A stretch of 19,193 nt of DNA from PVC group bacterium (GTDB lineage: Bacteria > Verrucomicrobiota > Kiritimatiellia > CAIKKV01 > PXCX01). Below are positions 7,120 to 15,402 of the stretch, piece after piece. Position 1 is the stretch's first letter; the number at the start of each line of letters is the position of its first letter. A program made the translations under genes and the position numbers. The DNA is taken from positions 1 to 19,193 of the forward strand of contig PXCX01000012.1 of assembly GCA_003565195.1 (NCBI GenBank), written 5' to 3'. The notes beneath the pieces were generated by a model. The model had not been told where the DNA came from. It did not search any database and saw nothing but the letters and a program-made list of their open reading frames with translations.

Positions 7120-8084
7120 TTCTTCCAACGCTGACGATATTCGGCAACGTCGATCATGGGCGGCCGTTCTTCTTCCTGTATCTCAGTCAGCAAATGTTCA
7201 TGCACGGCGTCGCGGGTTTGGAATTGGCGCATAATCGTGTTCATCTTACCCAGATCCTTAATCATTTCGTATCGTTCCAGCCGCGTAAAAAACGTGCGCA
7301 TGATACCAAACGCCATACGACCCAAGCTTTCAGTTGGTTGGTTGTGATGGACCCGCTGATCGAGGTCGGTCTGGGCAAATGCCGCCAAGCCGTGTTGTTG
7401 GTATACATCCATCAGATGGGCAGTCTCAACCCCGTAACCGACCGGAAAAGAGAGCTTCTCGAGCACTTCGCGGCGCACGGCGTATTCACCGGAGAGCGGT
7501 TGTATGATGGCGGCTAACTCCGGCAAAAACAACGAAAACAGCGGACGCACAAGAATTTCGGTGACCCGTCCGCCGCCCGAGGGCCGGATATTCTGGGCGA
7601 ATGCCAGCGGCCGGTCGTAAAACGCTTTGACGTACTTGACTTCGGAACGGTATACCAGCGGTGCAACCAGGCCGTAGACGAAACGCGGATGAATATTTTT
7701 AATATCGGCATCGACGTAAACTATGATATCGCCGCGCAGTTGATAAATCGCCTTCCAGAGATTTTCGCCTTTACCGCGGCGCGTTCCCATATCCGGTAGA
7801 ATATCCGATGAAAGATAGACATCGGCGCCAAACGAGGCTGCCACCTCGCGGGTATCGTCACTGGAACCGGAATCGAAGACGGCAATTTCATCCAGCAACG
7901 GATAGCGTTCCATTAGTTCTGCCTTAAACAGGACAATTTCCTTGCCTATGGTTGCCTCCTCGTTAAGGGTTGGGATACAAAGTGAAATCGTCAGTTGCTG
8001 GCGCTGCTTTTCACGGACAATATTCATGATATCCCAGAAAACCGAATGATGATAGGTGTTGGATTTCAGCCAGGATTCAATCAT
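7116..8084 (-). CDS. gpgS: Glucosyl-3-phosphoglycerate synthase-like GT81 glycosyltransferase
   Basis: Predicted to transfer glucose from a nucleotide sugar to 3-phosphoglycerate, the first step of glucosylglycerate synthesis; mannosyl-3-phosphoglycerate or a related acceptor is possible. The 322 residues match the usual GpgS length (about 300-330). It has the GT-A start ISLCIPTLNEEATIGKEI, a DxD-type metal motif in IIVYVDADIKN, the GGGRVTEILVRPL loop that contacts the acceptor in the family, IQPLSGEYAVRREVLE, and VGYGVETAHLMDVYQQHGL followed by DLDQRVHHNQP. Its ATG overlaps the stop of the M20-like gene, and its stop overlaps the start of the HAD gene, both by ATGA, so the three are translationally coupled. 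Family call strong; sugar and acceptor inferred. Confidence 0.88.
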   Translation of the reverse strand: MIESWLKSNTYHHSVFWDIMNIVREKQRQQLTISLCIPTLNEEATIGKEIVLFKAELMERYPLLDEIAVFDSGSSDDTREVAASFGADVYLSSDILPDMGTRRGKGENLWKAIYQLRGDIIVYVDADIKNIHPRFVYGLVAPLVYRSEVKYVKAFYDRPLAFAQNIRPSGGGRVTEILVRPLFSLFLPELAAIIQPLSGEYAVRREVLEKLSFPVGYGVETAHLMDVYQQHGLAAFAQTDLDQRVHHNQPTESLGRMAFGIMRTFFTRLERYEMIKDLGKMNTIMRQFQTRDAVHEHLLTEIQEEERPPMIDVAEYRQRWKK

Positions 8085-9271
8085 GTTTCACAATACCCCC
8101 GATCGATCGCCGCCAGCACACCCAAAAGCTGAGCCAAGCCGGTGGTGATCGATCCGATGTCGGCCTGTTCGCGCAGGCTGTTCAATTTTTCGCCGCCGGT
8201 AATCCCGAGCGTGATGGCCGGGATACCGGACTCGATAAACATCGACAATTCCGAGGTCGACGGATTAGTTGTCAATGGAATATCAAGCGCTTTCATAATG
8301 CCACGGGTACGCCGCACCAGGGGATGCGTGAACGCAATCCCGCCCGGTTCGCGGCGGGCGATAACGTTTAACGCGACTTCCGCATGGCTTTCGGATGTCA
8401 ACTCGATACAAATATCCTCGATATCGGCGGCGGTGGCCCGCACGATGTCGGACGATTCGCTTTTGACTTCGAACCGCAATACGGCATGGGTTGCCATACG
8501 GTTGAATGACGTACCGGATTCGATGGATCCCAGCACGATCGTCGAGCGCGGCTTGCGTGGCAGCGGGATTGCCATCATCCGGCGCACGACGTCGGTCACC
8601 AAAGCGACGGCGCCGCGTGCTTCGAAACTGGTCCAGTCGTAGGTTTCCGGGACCGTCACGACTATTTCACCGCGCAGCATGCCTACAGACATAATGCTCA
8701 AGCGCCCCAGTTGGACGCCTTCGATGCATAATCCCGCGCAACATGGCAAACGGTTATGTTTAAGAAAGAACCGCAAGCCGTCCAGGTTACCGCGGCCCAA
8801 ACTACGGGTTGCGCCCAGCAGCAGTAGATTGGATTCGAGCGGCCAGTCAACCTGTTGCAGCAGCGACGGCAGGGTGGACAGCACCGCCAGCCCGAGACCG
8901 TTGTCGCACACGCCGGGCCCGATGACGTGCCGCGGCGTGACCGTGACCGAATGGTCCAGGGTGGATTCGAAGTGGGTGTCGAGGTGGGCAACGATCAAAA
9001 TGTTGTTGCGTTCGGCTTCATCGCCCTGGCCCGGATAAATCCCGACTACATTGTGCATGTCGTCGATGGACGTATTGACCAAGCCGGCTTCGGCAAAGCG
9101 CTGGCTTAAAAAGTCAGCGCGTTGTTCCTCGCCGAAAGTCGGCGCCGGGATTTCAGACAACATGACCAAGTTAGCCAGAAACATTTCACATACATTGTCC
9201 AGTTTATTGCGTAAACGGGGCAATTTCCGGCGTAAACTCGTGAATGTTTCCGGTTTCTTTCGTGGACTCAT
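8081..9271 (-). CDS. M20-family metallopeptidase-like protein with degraded active site
   Basis: A 396-residue PepT/M20-like fold. The first metal motif is kept (VAHLDTHF, H96 and D98), as is the bridging Asp (GPGVCDNGLG, D123); E184 in CIEG lies where the next metal ligand is expected. The catalytic Glu-Glu normally found in a sequence like xEEGLGNLxG is missing: the matching segment (about 153-165) reads GATRSLGRGNLDG. The last metal-binding His, normally in GGxxAHxxxE, is Asn/Ser here (GITGGEKLNSLREQ). A peptidase of normal mechanism is therefore unlikely, though the frame is intact and unbroken. The ATG at 9271 follows AAGGG by about 7 bp; a TTG at 9331 would lie inside the promoter. It is first in a tightly coupled operon with gpgS and the HAD gene, so a scaffold, regulator or altered hydrolase role is possible. 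Confidence 0.8.
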   Translation of the reverse strand: MSPRKKPETFTSLRRKLPRLRNKLDNVCEMFLANLVMLSEIPAPTFGEEQRADFLSQRFAEAGLVNTSIDDMHNVVGIYPGQGDEAERNNILIVAHLDTHFESTLDHSVTVTPRHVIGPGVCDNGLGLAVLSTLPSLLQQVDWPLESNLLLLGATRSLGRGNLDGLRFFLKHNRLPCCAGLCIEGVQLGRLSIMSVGMLRGEIVVTVPETYDWTSFEARGAVALVTDVVRRMMAIPLPRKPRSTIVLGSIESGTSFNRMATHAVLRFEVKSESSDIVRATAADIEDICIELTSESHAEVALNVIARREPGGIAFTHPLVRRTRGIMKALDIPLTTNPSTSELSMFIESGIPAITLGITGGEKLNSLREQADIGSITTGLAQLLGVLAAIDRGYCET

Positions 9272-9281
9272 AAAAATACCC

Positions 9282-9310
9282 TTGGAACTTAGGTGTAGTC
9301 GTAGTATAAT
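9282..9310 (+). promoter_or_regulatory. Rightward promoter of the GT4/GH13/subtilase operon
   Basis: TTGGAA (9282-9287), 17-bp spacer, perfect TATAAT (9305-9310). Expected start near 9317, giving a leader of about 37 nt before the GT4 ATG at 9354. It overlaps the leftward promoter almost wholly, so the two probably compete for RNA polymerase. Confidence 0.7.
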
Positions 9311-9331
9311 ATCCAGCAAGTTTTTTTTCAA
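9303..9331 (-). promoter_or_regulatory. Leftward promoter of the M20-like/gpgS/HAD operon
   Basis: Read on the minus strand: TTGAAA (9331-9326), a 17-bp spacer, TATACT (9308-9303). The -10 is 5/6 and the spacing ideal. Expected start near 9296, giving a leader of about 25 nt to the ATG at 9271. The -10 coincides with that of the rightward promoter. Confidence 0.7.
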
Positions 9332-9353
9332 CCCATTTTATTTTAACAACAGC

Positions 9354-10616
9354 ATGCCTCAGCGCGTAGGTTTTATTTCAACACGATTCGCCGGGACGGA
9401 CGGCGTCAGCCTGGAAAGCGCCAAATGGGCGCGCGTCCTATGGGATTTCAAGCATCGCAGTTTCTGGTATGGGGGCCGGCTGGACCGCGATCCGGGCGTT
9501 AGCTTCTGCGTTCCGGAAGCTCACTTCGGTTTTTCGGAAAACAAGTGGATCAACGAACGGATCTGGGGACGGACACATCGCAGTCGGCTGGTTAGCCGCC
9601 GGATACGTGATCTGGCGGAATATCTGAAGGAAACTATTTACGAATTCGTCGAAAAATTCGATGTTGATATTCTTGTTGTTCAAAATGCCCTGACCATTCC
9701 GATGCATGTACCGCTGGGGGTGGCGCTTTCGGAATATCTGGCTGAAACCCATCAGCCTTGTATCGCGCATCACCATGATTTTTACTGGGAACGCGAGCGG
9801 TTCTCGGTCAATGCAATTCCGGATTATCTGGATTCGGCGTTTCCGCCCCGTAATTACGATGTCCAGCATGTGGTCATCAACGTGGCGGCGATCGAGGAAT
9901 TATCCTGGCGCAAAGGTATCCCATCGGTCTTGTTGCCCAACGTTTTCGATTTTGAGAATCCGCCGTCGACCGGCGACGATGATTACGCGCATGATGTACG
10001 CGAATCTCTGGGGTTGAAACCGGACGACATCATGATTCTGCAGCCCACCCGGATTGTACCGCGCAAGGGGATCGAACATGCGATTAAACTGGTACAAATG
10101 CTGAATGATCCGCGCTGCAAGCTGGTGATATCGCACGAAGCCGGGGATGAAGGACATGAATATCATGCCATGCTCGCGGAAATGGCCGCCGACATGGGCG
10201 TCGATCTGCTTTTCGTCTCCACCCGTGTCAGCGAACGCCGCTATCTGGACGCGGACGGCAACAAGGTGTATACCCTCTGGGATATTTATCCGCACGCCCA
10301 GTTGATTACCTATCCCAGTCTTTATGAAGGCTTCGGCAACGCGTTTCTGGAAGCCATTTATTACAAAATCCCGGTGGTATTGAATCGTTACTCGATTTAT
10401 ACGCGCGATATCGAGCCCAAGGGATTCAAAACGCCGGTCATGGAAGGGTTCATGACCAGCCGGATCGTCAACGAAGTGCGCCGTTTGCTTGATGACGAGG
10501 CCTACCGGCAATCGGTCGTCAACCATAACTACCGGATCGCTACCCGTTTTTACAGTTACTCCGTCTTACGGCGCGGCCTGCGAACCCTGATCACCAATAT
10601 CACCGGACTGGATTGA
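9354..10616 (+). CDS. GT4-family glycosyltransferase, candidate mannosylglucosylglycerate-type synthase
   Basis: A 420-residue GT-B retaining glycosyltransferase. The N-terminal half begins RVGFISTRFAGTDGVSLESA, the acceptor-side loop. The C-terminal half carries ILQPTRIVPRKGIEHAIKL and the E-x7-E nucleotide-sugar motif YEGFGNAFLEAIYYKIPVV (E325 and E333). It is cytoplasmic, with no signal or membrane helix. The ATG at 9354 was chosen because homology begins there; no clear Shine-Dalgarno precedes it. The longer open frame from 9051 runs through the opposite gene and is rejected. The GH13 gene starts 1 bp after its stop. Next to gpgS it could add a second sugar to glucosylglycerate or its phosphate, as MggA or MggS do in Petrotoga. 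The donor is unknown. Confidence 0.85.
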   Translation: MPQRVGFISTRFAGTDGVSLESAKWARVLWDFKHRSFWYGGRLDRDPGVSFCVPEAHFGFSENKWINERIWGRTHRSRLVSRRIRDLAEYLKETIYEFVEKFDVDILVVQNALTIPMHVPLGVALSEYLAETHQPCIAHHHDFYWERERFSVNAIPDYLDSAFPPRNYDVQHVVINVAAIEELSWRKGIPSVLLPNVFDFENPPSTGDDDYAHDVRESLGLKPDDIMILQPTRIVPRKGIEHAIKLVQMLNDPRCKLVISHEAGDEGHEYHAMLAEMAADMGVDLLFVSTRVSERRYLDADGNKVYTLWDIYPHAQLITYPSLYEGFGNAFLEAIYYKIPVVLNRYSIYTRDIEPKGFKTPVMEGFMTSRIVNEVRRLLDDEAYRQSVVNHNYRIATRFYSYSVLRRGLRTLITNITGLD

Positions 10617-10617
10617 C

Positions 10618-12378
10618 ATGATACCACATTTTTGTATCCATACCCTTGACCGCATGGTCCGGCATTTAGAGACGTTGTACGGTCCGACCCAAGCCGTGCG
10701 TTACCGTAGCCGGCTGGCGGCCGCCATCGGTCGTTACGGGATGGGAATCAATACCGCGCAGCCGGCGACCGCCTGGAAGCCGTCCGATGTCATCTTGATT
10801 ACCTATGCCGACATGGTACAGGCGCCGGATTTGGCGCCTTTGCATGTGTTGCATCGGTTTCTTAATCAGCGTTTGCGCGGCGTGATCAACACGGTGCATA
10901 TCCTGCCGTTTTTCCCCTGGTCATCCGACGACGGATTTTCGGTCATGGATTACCGGAGTGTCGCCGGTCAGTACGGCGACTGGAATGACATCAAGGAGAT
11001 GGGCCGCGATTTCAATTTGATGTTCGACCTGGTACTCAATCATGTGTCGCGCCAAAGCAAGTGGTTCGAGGATTATCGCAACGGGATTTCGCCCGGCCGT
11101 TTTTATTTTATCGAGGTTGAGGCTGATCGTGACCTGTCAGCGGTGACGCGGCCGCGTACCTCGCCGCTGTTAACCGAGGTCAACACAAAATTCGGGCAAC
11201 GGTATGTTTGGTCAACGTTCAGCGACGATCAAATCGACCTGGATTTTTCGCAACCGGACGTTTTGTTCGAGTTTCTTGATGTCATGCTGCTATATCTTTC
11301 GCAAGGCGCACGTATTCTGCGATTGGATGCCGTCGCTTACCTTTGGAAAACCATCGGCACCGAATGTATTCACCTGCCGCAGGTTCATACGATCGTCAAG
11401 CTGTTGCGTGATTTTATCAGGATGATCGCGCCTGACGCGCGGTTGTTGACCGAGACCAATGTTCCCCACGGGGAAAACATTTCGTATTTCGGTGATGGTG
11501 ACGAGGCTCATATGGTTTATCAGTTTGCGTTACCGCCCTTGCTATTGCATGCGATCCATACCCAGGACGCGACCGTACTGACCGGTTGGGCCGCCTCACT
11601 CAGTCCGCCTCCGGAGGGATGTACCTACCTCAACTTCACCGCCTCGCACGACGGGATCGGCGTCCGCCCGCTTCAAGGTCTGATCGATGACCAGGCATTG
11701 CGCGAGCTTGCAACCCATATAAAGGAACGCGGCGGTCAGGTAGCGTACAAAAGCAATGCCGACGGCACGAAATCGGCTTACGAGTATAACATCAGCTATT
11801 ACGACGCAGTGTCGGCGAAGGGCCATGGCCATGATCACAAAACCCAGCGGCAACGCTTTCTCGTTTCGCAAGCCGTGATGCTGGCTATGCAAGGGGTGCC
11901 CGCCATATATTTTCACAGTCTTTTCGGGACGCATAATGATCATCAAGGCGTGACCGAGACGGGTATTGCCCGTCGTATCAACCGCCGCAAATTCACCGAA
12001 CCCGAATTACGCGCTCAGCTCGATGATCCCGGCAGCGAAATGCACCGGGTTTTCGAGGCATACATGCATTTACTGCGGATCCGGGTGGCGCAACCGGCGT
12101 TCGCGCCGGAAGCCGAACAGGAAATCCTGGACGTGCATCCGGCTTTGTTCACGGTACGCCGCCACCATCCCGGGCAAGAGCAGACGCTGGTTTGCATGAG
12201 TCATTTCAGCGCTCATCGAATGCGTCTCAAGCCTAACGCTTTACCGGACTGTCTGAAACAATCTTCCGTCTGGCACGATTTACTGACGGATAAGGAATGC
12301 AAACCGGCAACTGCCGGACTGCCGTTTAATGCCTGGCAAACCCGCTGGCTCTGCCCGGTTGGGAAGAGGAAGGTGTGA
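10618..12378 (+). CDS. GH13_18 sugar phosphorylase, probably glucosylglycerate phosphorylase
   Basis: Predicted to cleave an alpha-glucoside with phosphate, giving glucose 1-phosphate. The 586 residues carry the GH13 regions: DLVLNHVS (region I), ARILRLDAVAYLW with nucleophile D237, LLTETNVPH with acid/base E279, and FTASHDGIGVRP with transition-state stabiliser D345. The TIM barrel with GVPAIYFHSL and the final beta domain are complete. Ordinary sucrose phosphorylases have about 480-510 residues; this longer form, together with a GpgS gene in the same locus, fits glucosylglycerate phosphorylase (as YcjM) better. Sucrose or sucrose-6-phosphate remains possible. The ATG is 1 bp after the GT4 stop, and the subtilase ATG overlaps its TGA. 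Confidence 0.9.
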   Translation: MIPHFCIHTLDRMVRHLETLYGPTQAVRYRSRLAAAIGRYGMGINTAQPATAWKPSDVILITYADMVQAPDLAPLHVLHRFLNQRLRGVINTVHILPFFPWSSDDGFSVMDYRSVAGQYGDWNDIKEMGRDFNLMFDLVLNHVSRQSKWFEDYRNGISPGRFYFIEVEADRDLSAVTRPRTSPLLTEVNTKFGQRYVWSTFSDDQIDLDFSQPDVLFEFLDVMLLYLSQGARILRLDAVAYLWKTIGTECIHLPQVHTIVKLLRDFIRMIAPDARLLTETNVPHGENISYFGDGDEAHMVYQFALPPLLLHAIHTQDATVLTGWAASLSPPPEGCTYLNFTASHDGIGVRPLQGLIDDQALRELATHIKERGGQVAYKSNADGTKSAYEYNISYYDAVSAKGHGHDHKTQRQRFLVSQAVMLAMQGVPAIYFHSLFGTHNDHQGVTETGIARRINRRKFTEPELRAQLDDPGSEMHRVFEAYMHLLRIRVAQPAFAPEAEQEILDVHPALFTVRRHHPGQEQTLVCMSHFSAHRMRLKPNALPDCLKQSSVWHDLLTDKECKPATAGLPFNAWQTRWLCPVGKRKV

Positions 12379-14606
12379 TGCCCTTCGGCAAGCGCATGAT
12401 TTACAGCGCGGCGTCAAGAATCGCGCCGGGGCCAGCGAGCGCCGGACCTCGTTGGGCGTCGGCTATCCTGTTCTGTTTTCTGTATGTGCTCGTCAATGTG
12501 GTCGCCCAAACGGTTGGGCGCAGCGGGCACCCATCGGAACCGTTCGCCCAAGAGAACGCGGTTAACTGGATCGAGGGCGAATTACTGGTCCGCTATCGCG
12601 AGACTCCCGCCGCGCGGGCCGCGCTGGATGCGTCCAGAAGATCCGCGGTATCCCGCCACAATTTACGCGCGCTGTCGCACCTGCATTCGCGGCGTGTCGA
12701 CAGGATATGGTCGCCGGACCGCAGCACACTGGAACTGCTGGCGGAATACGCGCAGCGACCGGATGTCGAGGCGGTGACACCCAACTACCGGCGATATGTG
12801 CAACGGTCTTACATTCCTGAAGCGACCCGGTTCGATCAACAATGGGGACTGCTCAACACGGGTCAAACGGTCAATGCGTTTACCGGCACAGCCGGCGCGG
12901 ATATCGGCGCGACCCGCGCCTGGCCGATGAGCCGGAACATTACCCGGAAAACTGTCATTGCTGTTATCGATACCGGCGTGGATTATCGGCATCCTGATCT
13001 GAGAGACGGCATGTGGATTAATCCCGGCGAAACGCCGGGCAGCGGCACGGATGATGACGGCAACGATTACATCGACGATATCTACGGTTACGATTTCAGC
13101 GGCAACGCGTTTCCAGCCCATAACTTTACGAGTCCGCCCGGGCCGGATCCCATGGATAATGACGGACACGGCACCCACATGGCGGGCATCGCCGCCGCGG
13201 TCACAGCGCCCCGTGCCGGTATTGTCGGAGTCGCCCCCGCCCGGATCATGGCCCTGAAAGCGTCGCCCGACGGCAATACAATCCCGCTTTCGGATTCCCT
13301 TGAAGCCATGGCCTATGCGATCATGATGAAGCGCGATTACGGCGTACCGGTTTCGGTCATCAATGCGTCCTTCGGCGGGCCCGGCGGTTCCAACCGGCTT
13401 GAACGCGATATGATTATCGAAGCCGGCCAGGCCGGTATCGTGGTCTGTGCCGCAGCCGGAAATTCAGGTTCCAACAATGATCAAAACCCGTTTTATCCGG
13501 CTTCCTACAATTTACCCAACCTGATCGCCGTCACCGGATCGAACGCGCGCGACGCGCTGCCGTCATTTGCCAATTAAGGGACCAACAGCGTCGATCTGGC
13601 CGCGCCCGGTCATAACATCATTTCCCCCATCCCGCTATGGCACCATTTTGATGCCAGTCTGGAACATCTGGACGGAAGCGAAATCGCCGCGACAGGCATA
13701 GAGTTCAGCGGCTTTACCAATTCGCTGACGGCCATGGTGATGGATTGCGGGTTTGGCGAACCCGATCAGTTCCCGAATCGGATACGCGGTAAAATTGCGC
13801 TGATCGAACGTGGTGGCGGCTTGTATTTTCATGAAAAGGTCCGTCATGCGATGGACGCCGGTGCGATCGCTACGATCATCTACAACCATCAACCCGGCAC
13901 ATTTGCGGCAACCCTGGTCGGGCCGTCCGATTGGGTTCCAGCATTGGCGATCAGCCGCGATGACGGCTTGGCGCTGCGTGACGCCATTCAGGCGGGCAAC
14001 ACTCTGCTGAGTTTATCGCACCTGCCGGTCATCGACAAGGCTTACGAAATATGGGACGGAACATCGATGGCCACCGCGTTTGTTTCCGGCGCGATCGCCT
14101 TCATGGCCTACCAGTTTCCGGACGATACACCGGCCGAACGAATTGCGCGTGTGTTGGAAACGGTTGATCGGTTACCGGCTTTCGACAACCGGGTAAGCAG
14201 TGGTGGCCGATTGAATCTGCGGCGTGCCGTGGATAGCGACGCGGACGGTCTGCCCGACTGGTGGGAAATCAAATGGGTCGGCGACCTGGAGACCATGAAC
14301 GCCACGACCGATACGGCCGGCAACGGTTTTGCGGACTGGCAGGAGTACCGCGCCGGAACCGATCCCACCGATCCTAACGATGCGCTCCAATTAACCGGGG
14401 CGACGGTCTTGCCCGACGGCTCACGCCAACTGAGTTGGTCCAGTGTGACGGGTCGTTCATACCGGATTACGCGGTCCGATCAAGCCGACGGGAAATATAT
14501 CCCGCAGGTCTTCAACCTGCCGGCCACTCCGCCATACAATACATGGACCGATCCCGACGGGGACATATCGCACCCCGTTTTTTACCGGGTCAAACTGGAG
14601 GATTGA
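12378..14606 (+). pseudogene. Secreted subtilisin-like S8 protease with PA domain, interrupted by an in-frame TAA
   Basis: The frame is continuous for 743 codons but codon 400 is TAA (13575-13577), where the family has Tyr (S/A-N-Y-G-T). In order: an N-terminal membrane/signal segment (about 33-52), a propeptide-like region (NWIEGELLVRYR to VEAVTPNYR), catalytic D198 (AVIDTGVDYRHPDL), H264 (DGHGTHMAGIAA) and oxyanion N362 (AAAGNSG). After the stop come GTNSVDLAAPG, a PA insert (about 440-530), the catalytic Ser S563 in WDGTSMATAFVSGA, a DSDADGLPDWWEI/GNGFADWQEYRAGTDPTDP calcium-binding-like segment, and a C-terminal beta domain. A truncated product lacks the serine. Nothing else is broken, so the change is recent, a sequencing error, or read through. 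The ATG at 12378 shares TGATG with the GH13 stop and follows GAGGAAGG. Why a protease sits in a solute operon is unclear. Confidence 0.88.
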
Positions 14607-14633
14607 GATCCGCAAGCGTGCTTATTGCCGAAC

Positions 14634-15359
14634 TTAACCTCCCAGCAGTTTTTCGATGGTATCGCCTTCGCGGGCAAGCGTCATAATCGAAAATCCGATT
14701 TCGCGTGGATTGGCCGTTTCCCGCAAATAGGTATTCACCATCGCAAAACAGATCTCTTCATCCACGTTGGCAATACCGATGGCGCCATAGGGAATGATCA
14801 TGTTGAGTTTGAGTACCTCTTCATATTTGGCGGGATCCACCGCGGCGCAGGCGGTACACAGATAGACAATGGCACGGCCGTCGGGATCGGTTCGCGAAAA
14901 ATCGACCATGATTTCCTGTGACCGTTCATCTTTCAAGGCCACCTTAATATGGTAATGGGGTGTCTGCCCGCTGACGGATGCCGGAATATCTTTGACGGAC
15001 GCCTGGATCAACTGATCATCGGTCAACGCGCTTGGTGTCGCAGACGGCGTATCGCCCAATTCGCCGGACTCCCCGGCAGCGTCGGGATCCTGCCCGCTGA
15101 TGGCACGCAAAGCATCGGCGATCTCGACCGGGTGTTTACCGCGGTCGCGCAAGGCCGTTAAGGGTTCAATGGCCCGCTCGTCGCCGATCTCGGCCAGAAT
15201 CCGGATCGCACACCAGCGCAGGATTGCGCTGCGGTCTTGCAGCAAGCGCAAGGTTGGCTCGAGATAAGATTCAGGATCATCGATCGCGATCGCGATCGTT
15301 TGGCTTCGCGTCCGATACTGACGCAGTCCTTGCCGGAACCGGTCTTGATTGATCTTCAT
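14634..15359 (-). CDS. HEAT-repeat protein with YbjN/T3S-chaperone-like C-terminal domain
   Basis: A 241-residue cytoplasmic protein with no signal or membrane helix. Residues about 25-95 are HEAT-like helical repeats (ESYLEPTLRLLQDRSAILRW, then RILAEIGDERAIEPLTALRD). A low-complexity acidic linker follows (about 95-120). Residues about 130-240 contain DERSQEIMVDFSR, VYLCTACA, and NMIIPYGAIGIANVDEEICF followed by TLAREGDTIEKLL. That end resembles YbjN-like or type III chaperone-like domains, which bind other proteins. AAGGA precedes the ATG at 15359. It is last in the leftward operon, 43 bp after argC, and converges on the subtilase with a 27-bp gap. No specific function can be assigned. Confidence 0.78.
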   Translation of the reverse strand: MKINQDRFRQGLRQYRTRSQTIAIAIDDPESYLEPTLRLLQDRSAILRWCAIRILAEIGDERAIEPLTALRDRGKHPVEIADALRAISGQDPDAAGESGELGDTPSATPSALTDDQLIQASVKDIPASVSGQTPHYHIKVALKDERSQEIMVDFSRTDPDGRAIVYLCTACAAVDPAKYEEVLKLNMIIPYGAIGIANVDEEICFAMVNTYLRETANPREIGFSIMTLAREGDTIEKLLGG

Positions 15360-15402
15360 GAGGGTATCCTTTCGTGGATGCTTATGACAGGTACTTTACG
15401 GG

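Noticed and set aside
9051..9353. Extended start of the GT4 gene at 9051.
   Set aside because: The extra 100 residues are antisense to the M20-like gene and cover both promoters; homology begins at the ATG at 9354.
10618..12378. Calling the GH13 gene simply sucrose phosphorylase.
   Set aside because: Length (586 residues) and the GpgS neighbour favour a glucosylglycerate phosphorylase; sucrose specificity is not shown.
14607..14633. Terminator between the convergent subtilase and HEAT genes (AAGC-GT-GCTT).
   Set aside because: A 4-bp stem with 2-nt loop and no T-run; nothing to support it.
15275..15300. Repeated CGATCG palindromes (three in tandem) inside the HEAT gene.
   Set aside because: They encode an Ile-Ala repeat (IAIAID) in a normal coding frame; probably codon coincidence.
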